A stretch of 29,076 nucleotides of DNA from Euryarchaeota archaeon UBA23 (GTDB taxonomy: Archaea > Thermoplasmatota > Poseidoniia > Poseidoniales > Thalassarchaeaceae), in assembly GCA_002498725.1 (NCBI GenBank), contig DAIJ01000035.1, forward strand, positions 45,392 to 74,467, in the 5' to 3' direction. Position 1 is the stretch's first letter, and each line of letters opens with the position of its first letter. The notes beneath the pieces are model-generated. The model was not told the DNA's origin, did not search any database, and saw only the letters and a list, made by a program, of their open reading frames with translations. The position numbers were made by a program, and so were the translations under genes. This document shows positions 1 through 6,665 of this stretch, in pieces.

Positions 1-599
1 TCTTCTGGAATTCCTGCTTCAACCTTACCTACGAGATCGGCTCCAACATCTGCTGCCTTAGTGTAAATTCCACCACCAACACGCGCAAATAATGCGATTG
101 AAGAAGCACCCATACCAAATCCTGCAATGTTCTGAACTTCAGGCCCATTACCTAGCCAATATGCCATAAGAGAAATTCCCAATAGCCCTAGACCTCCAAC
201 TGAGAGTCCCATAACTGCTCCTCCATTGTATGATACTTCTAGAGCAGCAGGTTGGCCACCATTGGATGCAGCCATTGCTGTACGGCCATTTGCGCTAGTT
301 GCAGACCTCATTCCAGAGTATCCTGCGCCTACGCTGCACAAAGCCCCTGCAAGAAAAGCCAGAGATGTCTCATATTCTTGGTCATTAATTGCGTAAAGAA
401 GGAATGCAACAATTACAACGAATATACTAAGATACTTGTATTCAGCATTCAGGAATGCCATCGCACCCTTCTGAATTTGTTCAGTAATGTCGGCTACGGT
501 TTCATTTTCAATCTTGATTTTTTGTACTTGTGTGTAGAGGTACATAGCGATAAGTAGACCTGCTGCACCCATTCCAATTCCTAACATTGCGATTTCCAT
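1..599 (-). CDS. hppA: Membrane-bound ion-translocating pyrophosphatase, N-terminal part
   Basis: The gene runs leftwards off the window; about 199 N-terminal codons are present. This family couples hydrolysis of pyrophosphate to H+ or Na+ pumping across the cytoplasmic membrane. The start is ATG at 599-597, with an AGGTGA ribosome site six bases upstream. The visible part has a first membrane helix, a polar stretch, the family segment GAMAFLNAEY, further hydrophobic helices, and the hallmark GGGIYTKAADVGADLVGKVE just before the edge. In this family that segment precedes the DD-rich pyrophosphate-binding loop, which lies outside. The positions that decide K+ dependence and Na+ versus H+ transport are also outside, so ion specificity cannot be called. 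The gene has its own promoter. The break is the window edge, not a pseudogene. Confidence 0.96.
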   Translation of the reverse strand, partial: MEIAMLGIGMGAAGLLIAMYLYTQVQKIKIENETVADITEQIQKGAMAFLNAEYKYLSIFVVIVAFLLYAINDQEYETSLAFLAGALCSVGAGYSGMRSATSANGRTAMAASNGGQPAALEVSYNGGAVMGLSVGGLGLLGISLMAYWLGNGPEVQNIAGFGMGASSIALFARVGGGIYTKAADVGADLVGKVEAGIPE

Positions 600-604
600 G
601 TTAT

Positions 605-643
605 TCACCTATTTGGTGCAGCCGACCAGAGGTCCATATTTAA
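605..643 (-). promoter_or_regulatory. Promoter and ribosome binding site of the pyrophosphatase gene
   Basis: Read on the minus strand, TTAAATAT (636-643) is a good archaeal TATA box. Its centre is about 40 bases from the ATG, so transcription would start near 613 and give a leader of roughly 14 bases. That leader contains AGGTGA (605-610), correctly spaced for the ATG at 599. The start site is predicted from the usual archaeal TATA-to-start distance and was not observed. Confidence 0.55.
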
Positions 644-685
644 TCCAAATTGTAGGCAATCGACTCTTATGACACTAATATGCGC

Positions 686-1594
686 CTATCTGTTGACAAC
701 AATATTGGCAAATGACGCTAATATTGCTGGTCCGTCATGCTCTCCTTTTAATGAATTAAATTCTTCTTCAGTGATGTGTCCATCATTATATGCTCGCAAC
801 ATTCTTGCTTTTACAGCCTCAGGATGAAATTGAACTCCCCAAGTAGGTAAAAAATCACCAAATTTATCCTTCAATCTAACCGCAGTGACAAAATTGTGGT
901 CAGTACTGCTAAGCAAAACACAGTATTTGGGCACAGTCATAACATGATCTTGATGGCTGTAAACAACATTAATTTCCTCATTCTCATTAGTGTGTGATGT
1001 CAGTAGTGGATCATTCTCTCCATTTTTTGTTAGATTTAGCTTCCATATTCCACTTGAAAATTTATTCGCTCTTTCTATTTTGGCTCCAAGAGCGTGACAA
1101 AGTAGTTGATGACCAAAGCAAATTCCAAGAGTTGGTATTCCTTTTGTTGCTGAGGTCCTTAACAAAGATGCCGCTGGTTTCATCCAATCCTCCCACATAC
1201 TAACATTACGTCTTGATCCGCTACAAACCACTGCATCTAAATTCAGACTATCTAACCAATAATCCATTTTTTCATCATTGTTATGCATAGGCATGATAAT
1301 TCTATTGAATTTGACTTTCTTATTACCGTAATCAACTTCAATTGATTCCCAGAATTCAAATTCATAATCCCATTTTGATACATCAACTTCAGTCAATTGA
1401 GTTTGTGGATTAATCTCAGTTTTTAATCCGGAATCAAATGATTGCATTTGAGGAGTTACAAGAAATATTTCAACAGGTCCATTCTTCGTGAATGGAAGAA
1501 CAATTTCTTGATTACCGCCATGACCAAAAGCCGCTCTTTCGACTAACAAGTCTAGAATTAGAATTCTAAGTGGGGTCTCGTCAGGCGTCGCCAT
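686..1594 (-). CDS. Class I glutamine amidotransferase (GMP-synthase-like GATase)
   Basis: This 302-residue protein has a class I glutaminase fold, which releases ammonia from glutamine or hydrolyses related gamma-glutamyl bonds. The nucleophile elbow is GICFGHQ with Cys159. The His/Glu pair of the triad is in GVQFHPEA (His257, Glu259). About 95 N-terminal residues precede the point where the standard fold becomes recognisable (AVVCSGSRRNVSMWEDW, about 121-137). No synthetase domain is fused and none lies next door, so its acceptor substrate is unknown. It resembles the stand-alone GMP-synthase-like amidotransferases. The start is ATG at 1594, backed by GGAGG (complement of 1600-1604) five bases upstream. 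It is divergent from the Nfu gene. Confidence 0.85.
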   Translation of the reverse strand: MATPDETPLRILILDLLVERAAFGHGGNQEIVLPFTKNGPVEIFLVTPQMQSFDSGLKTEINPQTQLTEVDVSKWDYEFEFWESIEVDYGNKKVKFNRIIMPMHNNDEKMDYWLDSLNLDAVVCSGSRRNVSMWEDWMKPAASLLRTSATKGIPTLGICFGHQLLCHALGAKIERANKFSSGIWKLNLTKNGENDPLLTSHTNENEEINVVYSHQDHVMTVPKYCVLLSSTDHNFVTAVRLKDKFGDFLPTWGVQFHPEAVKARMLRAYNDGHITEEEFNSLKGEHDGPAILASFANIVVNR

Positions 1595-1599
1595 TGAGT

Positions 1600-1604
1600 C
1601 CTCC
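1600..1604 (-). promoter_or_regulatory. Ribosome binding site of the amidotransferase gene
   Basis: GGAGG on the minus strand lies five bases before the ATG at 1594. It is one of the clearest Shine-Dalgarno sites in the window and fixes the start. Confidence 0.7.
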
Positions 1605-1643
1605 AGTGCACCAATGATTCAAAGCACCTCGCCTCCCTCGACT

Positions 1644-1650
1644 AGGTGAG
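1644..1650 (+). promoter_or_regulatory. Ribosome binding site that decides the Nfu start
   Basis: AGGTGAG is followed by seven bases and then ATG at 1658. A possible GTG start at 1646 lies inside this site, so it is unlikely to be the true start. Confidence 0.65.
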
Positions 1651-1657
1651 AATTGTC

Positions 1658-1948
1658 ATGGCGGGGGTGGATAAGCAACTGATTCTTGAGTCCGTTGGAC
1701 CGGTTCAGGCTATTCTTGATGCCCATGATGGTGTAGTAAATGTGATCGATACTAGTGATGGTGTCATTATGATATCACTTGAGGGTGGATGTACTGGATG
1801 TAGTTCTACACCCATGACGGCAATGCAAATTTACTACTCACTAATGAAACTTGAAGATGTCAAAGATGTAATTTTTGTTAATGGCGAATTGCCTGCTTAT
1901 ATGCGTGCTTTCATTGATGATAAATTAGGAAATGAAAGTTCCAACTAA
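1658..1948 (+). CDS. Nfu/NifU C-terminal-domain Fe-S cluster scaffold or carrier
   Basis: This 96-residue protein consists of a single NifU C-terminal (Nfu) domain. Such proteins bind a [4Fe-4S] cluster between two subunits through a CxxC pair and pass it to apoproteins in the cytoplasm. The motif is GGCTGCSS, with Cys45 and Cys48, in the usual hydrophobic context (DGVIMISLEGG before it, TAMQIYYSLM after it). No N-terminal A-type domain is present, so this is the short form. ATG 1658 is preferred because an AGGTGAG site stands seven bases upstream. Its 3' end overlaps the convergent membrane-protein gene by four bases. Fe-S clients in this window include the FadF/HdrD-like oxidoreductase. Confidence 0.88.
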   Translation: MAGVDKQLILESVGPVQAILDAHDGVVNVIDTSDGVIMISLEGGCTGCSSTPMTAMQIYYSLMKLEDVKDVIFVNGELPAYMRAFIDDKLGNESSN

Positions 1949-2337
1949 TCGTCATCAGAGTTTTTCCTCATTTTCATAATTTCATGTGGATTAATTTCCC
2001 CCTGAACATCTTTTCCTTTGATATTCATCATACCAGCAAAAGCGACTAATAATGCAGCTAAAGCGAAAGGTCTAGCAACATTGCGAGAACCCCATAATTC
2101 TCCTCCCATATAGTGTAATATGAAAAGCAATATGGCAGAAGTTACACATATTACTGCAATTAATTTTTGAGTCACTTTTTCTCCTCTTTCAGTTCTAGCG
2201 AATGTCCCAATACTCATCCAAAGTAGTATTGCTATACCACACAAACTAACAGATACTGATTGGATCAGAGCCAGTAATTCCACAGTTGCTGAGATGAAAG
2301 GTTGTTTGTGATACTTGGGGCGGATAGTGCATGACAT
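1945..2337 (-). CDS. Small three-helix membrane protein, unknown function
   Basis: I do not recognise a family for this 130-residue protein. It shows three hydrophobic segments, at about residues 17-42, 60-80 and 88-108. A short basic stretch (ARTERGEK) lies between the first two, and the polar tail ends in NSDDD. This fits a small integral membrane protein. It is divergent from the PolX gene with only 18 bases between the two proposed starts, leaving little room for separate promoters. It converges on the Nfu gene with a four-base overlap. Length, helix pattern and normal local composition suggest a real gene. Confidence 0.65.
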   Translation of the reverse strand: MSCTIRPKYHKQPFISATVELLALIQSVSVSLCGIAILLWMSIGTFARTERGEKVTQKLIAVICVTSAILLFILHYMGGELWGSRNVARPFALAALLVAFAGMMNIKGKDVQGEINPHEIMKMRKNSDDD

Positions 2338-2355
2338 AACCTTAATCTCGAATTT

Positions 2356-4341
2356 TTGTCACTTACGAATGAACATCCTCAAGTTCTGTCTACCTTTCCC
2401 GAATACGTGGTTAGTGTAAAGGGATGGAGATTACCCAAGGTTCGTACCAATGGTCCTCCATTTGCAACTAAGTCTCAGATAGTGTCTGTTCTGGAACAAG
2501 TTGCGATTTTATTAGAACTTGATGGAGCCAATCCATTCAGAGTACGTGCTTATCAGAATGCGAGTAGGGCTCTTTCTTCCATCGAGGAAGATCTTTTTGA
2601 AATTGTAAATTCTGGAAATCTAACAGATGTAAAAGGAATTGGAAAGGGAATAAGTGGTTTAGTCACTGAAGCAGTGCTGAAAGGCACTTGGGGCGATCTT
2701 TCTGAATTATATGATAGAATACCACCTGGACTTATAGAAATTGTAGGAATTCCCGGACTGGGTCCAAAACGTGCACGTCTAATGTATGAACAACTTGGTG
2801 TTGATTCAGTAGAATCTTTGAAGGTGGCCTGTCAGATGGGGCATGTAGCCCCCTTATCCGGATTCGGTAAAAAAAGTCAACAGAAATATTTGGAAGGAAT
2901 TGAGTTATTGAGGCGCTACCAAGGTCGTAGTAGGATGGATGTTGGCCTTTCATTTGGTAGAGCATTGGAGAAGAGAGTGGCATCAATTAATGGAGTTCTG
3001 AGAGCCCAATTGGCAGGTAGTGCGAGAAGGAGACGTGAGACAATTGGCGATCTTGATATTGTTGTCGCCGCTCTAAATGAAGACCATGACGATGTTATAG
3101 ATTCAATTCTTTCTCTTCCAGGGATTGCTGAAATAAAAGGATCTGGTGAATCCAAAGTTAGTCTAATTCTTGAACAGGGTATGTTGTCTGAAGTAAAGGA
3201 TATTGGAGGTATAGATTCTCAATTAGCGGAAACAATGATTGAGAGAAGTTCGGATGCAACAATTGATGCTCAAGTTAGAATAGTTAATCCCGATACTTTT
3301 CCATTTACACTAGCTTATTTTACAGGATCAAAAGAACATAACATTCGCATGAGACAACTTGCCATAGACAAGGGCCTTCGACTTAATGAATTTGGATTAT
3401 TCTCAGAAAAGGATGCAGGAGATACAATTGGAATGGAAGCTGCAAAGCATACTCTAATTTGTTCAGATGAATCAGAGATTTACAGGCATTTAGGTCTAAA
3501 ATGGGTGCCTCCTGAATTACGTGAAGATATGGGTGAAATTGAGGCTGCAAAAAAGAATAAGTTACCAAATTTGATTAAGCCAGAGAATATTAGAGGTGCA
3601 CTGCATAATCATACTGTTGCATCTGATGGAGTTAACACACTCGAGGAGATGTCAGAGGCTGCAATTTCATTGGGCTGGCAATATCTGGGAATAGCAGAAC
3701 ATTCTGAAATTCTAAATATAGGTGGGAGACAAATAGGAGTTCCGACAGAATCTATCCCTCATCAAGCAGATATGATACGTGCTCTTAACGAGTCATGGTC
3801 AGATTCAGGTGCTGATTTTAGGCTATTTCATGGTTCAGAATGTGACATATTAGTTGATGGTGGTTTAGATTATAGTGAAGAAACACGTAGGTCTTTTTCT
3901 CACGTCGTGGGATCAGTACATGCTCTCGGAAGTTGGCGTAGTCGAGATGAATTAGAGAATACAGAAGCACTAATTAGAGCCATAGAGAATCCTACTTTTA
4001 CAATACTGGGTCACCCTACTGGAAGAATCCTTCAGGCCAGAGAAGGGTTTCCTATTGACATGCATGCTGTATTACGTAGAATGGGTGAAATAAATTCTGA
4101 AGGTACCTTGAAAGCAGTTGAAATAAATGCCTCACCTTATCGCCTCGATTTAGATTGGAAATTTTGTAAGTATGCTAAACAGCAGGGCGTCCCTGTCGTG
4201 ATAAATCCAGATGCCCATGGAATCGAAGGTCTGAAAGATGTATGGTATGGTGTTCAAATTGCACGTAAGGGATGGCTTGAGTCAAATGATGTTTTGAATA
4301 CTAGAACTGGATCTGAGATGGAAGAGATACTTGGATTTTGA
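2356..4341 (+). CDS. polX: PolX: family X DNA polymerase with C-terminal PHP domain
   Basis: This is a two-enzyme repair protein of 661 residues (bacterial PolX is near 570). Residues 42-110 form the helix-hairpin-helix/8-kDa part (ANPFRVRAYQNASRAL; IVGIPGLGPKRA). The palm shows GSARRRRETIGDLDIVV with Asp232 and Asp234. The thumb follows with YFTGSKEHNIRMRQLA. The C-terminal PHP domain, about 410-650, keeps its metal ligands: His417, His419, Asp424, Glu448, His449, then GSECDI, GSVHA, LGHPTGR and NPDAHG. PHP domains of PolX act as 3'-5' exonuclease or AP-site nuclease. Oddly, the third polymerase carboxylate, normally Asp in a VDLRVV-like strand, reads as Gln306 (DAQVRIV), after an extra stretch of about 28 residues. 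Polymerase activity is therefore uncertain. The start is unclear: TTG 2356 is the longest choice, GTG 2407 is possible, and no in-frame ATG precedes the domain. Confidence 0.93.
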   Translation: MSLTNEHPQVLSTFPEYVVSVKGWRLPKVRTNGPPFATKSQIVSVLEQVAILLELDGANPFRVRAYQNASRALSSIEEDLFEIVNSGNLTDVKGIGKGISGLVTEAVLKGTWGDLSELYDRIPPGLIEIVGIPGLGPKRARLMYEQLGVDSVESLKVACQMGHVAPLSGFGKKSQQKYLEGIELLRRYQGRSRMDVGLSFGRALEKRVASINGVLRAQLAGSARRRRETIGDLDIVVAALNEDHDDVIDSILSLPGIAEIKGSGESKVSLILEQGMLSEVKDIGGIDSQLAETMIERSSDATIDAQVRIVNPDTFPFTLAYFTGSKEHNIRMRQLAIDKGLRLNEFGLFSEKDAGDTIGMEAAKHTLICSDESEIYRHLGLKWVPPELREDMGEIEAAKKNKLPNLIKPENIRGALHNHTVASDGVNTLEEMSEAAISLGWQYLGIAEHSEILNIGGRQIGVPTESIPHQADMIRALNESWSDSGADFRLFHGSECDILVDGGLDYSEETRRSFSHVVGSVHALGSWRSRDELENTEALIRAIENPTFTILGHPTGRILQAREGFPIDMHAVLRRMGEINSEGTLKAVEINASPYRLDLDWKFCKYAKQQGVPVVINPDAHGIEGLKDVWYGVQIARKGWLESNDVLNTRTGSEMEEILGF

Positions 4342-4377
4342 CGAAGTTTGATGATGTAGAATTGGGTGGGTCATTAC

Positions 4378-4581
4378 ATGCAGTTGATGCGAGGCCTTGT
4401 ATTCGGATTTTTTTCTGTTCTTCCGGCCTTCCTGATAGGTGTCATTGTCTACTTTATTTTAGGAGGAAAATCTGGGGATCCTTGGGAAGATTGGATGTGG
4501 GGTCCATGTTGGATACTGCCCGGTCTCATAGTGGGGGGGACATTCCTATTGGGTATTCGTGACGAAGGTGATGTTGAGTAA
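4378..4581 (+). CDS. Tiny two-helix membrane protein between polX and nth
   Basis: This 67-residue protein has two hydrophobic segments (FGFFSVLPAFLIGVIVYFIL and a second around CWILPGLIVGGTFLLGI), joined by a short acidic, Trp-rich loop (DPWEDWMWGP). I do not recognise the family. The start is taken as ATG 4378, because GGTGGG lies seven bases upstream. A GTG at 4366 sits within that site. The stop codon overlaps the nth ATG by one base (TAATG), so the two are probably translationally coupled. It starts 36 bases after the polX stop. A run of seven G (4533-4539) lies in the coding sequence and leaves the frame intact. Confidence 0.7.
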   Translation: MQLMRGLVFGFFSVLPAFLIGVIVYFILGGKSGDPWEDWMWGPCWILPGLIVGGTFLLGIRDEGDVE

Positions 4582-5228
4582 TGAAAAGGTTGGATAAAGC
4601 GCAAAAAATTGGTATTCAACTCGATAATCTATATCCTGAAACACCGATCCCCCTTGATCACAAAGATCCTTACACTCTTCTAGTTGCAGTAATGCTTTCT
4701 GCTCAAACAACCGATAAGAAGGTGAACCAAGTCACACCTAATCTTTTTGCAATTGCAGACACTCCTGAAAAAATGAGTTCTCTCGACGTAAGTTATATTC
4801 AAGAAATAATACGTGAAATTGGACTTGCACCAACTAAGGCAAAGAATCTCAAAAAGATGGCAGAGCAGATAAATGAAGGTGGTGGAAAAGTGATACCTGA
4901 TTGGGATTTCCTAGAATCATTGGCGGGTGTTGGTCATAAAACGGCGAGTGTCGTTATGGCACAAGCATTCGGCATTCCAGCATTTCCTGTAGATACTCAT
5001 ATTCATCGCTTGGCTGCTCGATGGGGCCTTTCAAATGGTAGTAGTGTAGAGAGAACCGAACGTGATTTAAAAGCGGTATTTCCTGAAGAAACATGGAATC
5101 GTCGCCATTTACAGATTATTTTCTTCGGTAGAGAATATTGTCCTGCAAGAAATCATGACCTAAGACAATGTCCTATATGTTCATGGTCTTCCACAAAGAA
5201 AAGAATAAGAGAGGAAATGAGGGGTTAG
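4581..5228 (+). CDS. nth: Endonuclease III, DNA glycosylase/AP lyase
   Basis: A base-excision-repair enzyme that removes oxidised pyrimidines and cleaves the abasic site. Its 215 residues match the family length. The helix-hairpin-helix is LAGVGHKTASVV with the catalytic Lys120. Catalytic Asp138 is in VDTHIHRLAARWGL. Both have the same numbers as in the E. coli enzyme. The C-terminal iron-sulfur loop is unusual. The standard pattern is C-x6-C-x2-C-x5-C, but here only Cys187, Cys197 and Cys200 are present, spaced C-x9-C-x2-C, with no fourth Cys before the end. A standard [4Fe-4S] cluster is therefore doubtful, although catalysis should be possible. The ATG overlaps the stop of the preceding small gene, and GGTGAT (4567-4572) serves as ribosome site. 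The next gene starts three bases after the stop. Confidence 0.93.
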   Translation: MKRLDKAQKIGIQLDNLYPETPIPLDHKDPYTLLVAVMLSAQTTDKKVNQVTPNLFAIADTPEKMSSLDVSYIQEIIREIGLAPTKAKNLKKMAEQINEGGGKVIPDWDFLESLAGVGHKTASVVMAQAFGIPAFPVDTHIHRLAARWGLSNGSSVERTERDLKAVFPEETWNRRHLQIIFFGREYCPARNHDLRQCPICSWSSTKKRIREEMRG

Positions 5229-5231
5229 TTA

Positions 5232-5804
5232 ATGGATAAATTTCAAGGTAGGATTAGTTCTTCCGGCTTCTCTAGTGGAGAAAGAATTGTTGTTGGAGAC
5301 TGGTATGAATCACCACTGGGTGAGTTTACCAATATTATGTGGGCACGACCAGATGGAAAACGTATACTAATGTCACCTAGTAAAAAGCATGCAGATTACG
5401 TGTCATCACTCTATACATTTGAGGAAGTCAATATTGTACCTATTGATATTGAAAGGAACAAAAGAGGAATTTCTGTAAAAGCAGGTGATCTTTCAATTAA
5501 TATGTCCTGGAAAAGAGGATTAGCAATTCCAATATCACGACCTCTTTGGTTCATCTCTACTGTTGAACAGTTCTTTGCAAATTTATTTTTCAAAACAAAA
5601 ACATTTGGTTATACCTGTAATGGTCTAAGAGAATGGTATTGTATCCAGAGTCTTTCTAAATTAAACAGTGCAAAAGCTTCAGATGGAAAACAAGATTTTG
5701 GAGAAATGTCAATTTTTCAGACATCGGCCTGCTTTGGATTCAGTGACCCTCCAAAAAAACCATCATCGGTCAGGGTTAATTCGATTATTGAAGTTAAAAA
5801 TTAG
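5232..5804 (+). CDS. Conserved unknown protein, co-transcribed with nth
   Basis: A 190-residue soluble protein without signal peptide or convincing membrane helices. The N-terminal part (SGERIVVGDWYESPLGEFTN, then WARPDGKRILMSPSKKHADY) reminds me of a family of uncharacterised proteins seen mainly in Actinobacteria, with a similar order of G-W-SPLG and DG-R-LL-P motifs. That resemblance is from memory and unverified. The middle is beta-rich, with RPLWFISTVEQFF near residues 104-116. The protein carries three scattered Cys but no metal motif. It begins three bases after the nth stop and has GAGGGG just upstream, so it very likely shares the nth mRNA. I assign no function. A repair role is only suggested by position. 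Confidence 0.75.
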   Translation: MDKFQGRISSSGFSSGERIVVGDWYESPLGEFTNIMWARPDGKRILMSPSKKHADYVSSLYTFEEVNIVPIDIERNKRGISVKAGDLSINMSWKRGLAIPISRPLWFISTVEQFFANLFFKTKTFGYTCNGLREWYCIQSLSKLNSAKASDGKQDFGEMSIFQTSACFGFSDPPKKPSSVRVNSIIEVKN

Positions 5805-5815
5805 AAATTAATAAG

Positions 5816-6100
5816 CTAATTCCGGGAAATAATTATTCCACCACATCCTAGCGAACCAATTCCTAAAATCAAAATTGGCATCTGCAATGTGGCGATAATT
5901 TCTCTTGTATCACGGCCGTCTTGACATTGGTTATTATCCCAACCAGTAGCTTGACCAATCTGCCCAGTAGCGCTATCACAATTAGTTTCTAGCTCAGAAT
6001 CAATATATTCTATTGCCATTCCTGTACCGATCCAGGTAATAACTAACAATAATCCCAGAATCAAGATCAGAGTACCTGCGAAGTATGATGACTTTCCCAT
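5816..6100 (-). CDS. Small two-helix membrane protein, unknown
   Basis: This 94-residue protein has an N-terminal hydrophobic helix (about 8-30) and a C-terminal one (about 71-90). The loop of about 40 residues between them is acidic and holds two Cys (ETNCDSATG and NNQCQDG). These could form a disulfide if the loop faces outside. No family is recognised. It is divergent from the peroxiredoxin gene across 74 bases and converges on the preceding gene with an 11-base gap. The ATG at 6100 gives a sensible membrane start. Confidence 0.6.
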   Translation of the reverse strand: MGKSSYFAGTLILILGLLLVITWIGTGMAIEYIDSELETNCDSATGQIGQATGWDNNQCQDGRDTREIIATLQMPILILGIGSLGCGGIIISRN

Positions 6101-6174
6101 GACTGTAGGAACTCGCTCTTTTTCTTGAATCCTTTTGCCCGAGGATTCTTGATGTTTCGCTTATTCGGCAATTT

Positions 6175-6660
6175 ATGACTGAGGACTACGTGACACTGAA
6201 AGAAGGGGAAAAGGCGCCGGGATTTGTGGCTAAATTGACTGATGGTAGCGAAATAAGTCTTGTTCGAATTATTGGTAGTGGAGAAAGAGTAATACTATAT
6301 TTTTATCCAAAAGACAATACTCCTGGGTGTACTGCTCAAGCATGTGATTTCCGTGACAATTTCGGCCAACTCAAAGATTCTGGATATAGAGTGATTGGGG
6401 TATCCAAAGACTCATCTAAATCGCATCAAAATTTTATTCAAAAACATGATCTTAATTTCGATTTAATTGTAGACGATGATTTGAGTCTACACCAATCTTA
6501 TGGTGTTTGGCGAGAGAAGAAAATGTATGGAAAAACCTTCTTGGGTGCTGTCAGGTCTACATTTGTAATCGATACCGATGGTACTTTACAATTAGTTTGG
6601 TATAATGCAAGGGCCAAGGATCATGTTGAGCGCCTTAAGAATGAATTAGGTATTGAGTGA
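6175..6660 (+). CDS. bcp: Peroxiredoxin of the PrxQ/Bcp type
   Basis: A thiol peroxidase of 161 residues that reduces hydrogen peroxide and organic hydroperoxides in the cytoplasm. The active site is FYPKDNTPGCTAQACDFRD, with peroxidatic Cys52 and resolving Cys57 five residues later, the usual PrxQ arrangement. Other family marks are GEKAPGF near the N-terminus, VIGVSKDS, and the LGAVRSTFVIDTDG strand. Start at ATG 6175 fits the domain. No Shine-Dalgarno site is evident upstream, which may mean a leaderless transcript, although I see no clear TATA box either. The following flavin-reductase-like gene starts at 6666, so the two probably form an operon. Confidence 0.95.
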   Translation: MTEDYVTLKEGEKAPGFVAKLTDGSEISLVRIIGSGERVILYFYPKDNTPGCTAQACDFRDNFGQLKDSGYRVIGVSKDSSKSHQNFIQKHDLNFDLIVDDDLSLHQSYGVWREKKMYGKTFLGAVRSTFVIDTDGTLQLVWYNARAKDHVERLKNELGIE

Positions 6661-6665
6661 TTATA

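Noticed and set aside
252..557. Open frame of 101 codons on the plus strand
   Set aside because: It lies entirely antisense to the pyrophosphatase gene, whose protein is clearly conserved. The frame has no recognisable domain.
4338..4562. 74-codon frame overlapping the small membrane protein in another frame
   Set aside because: The 4378-4581 frame has two clean membrane helices, a ribosome site and coupling to nth. This one looks like an out-of-frame shadow.
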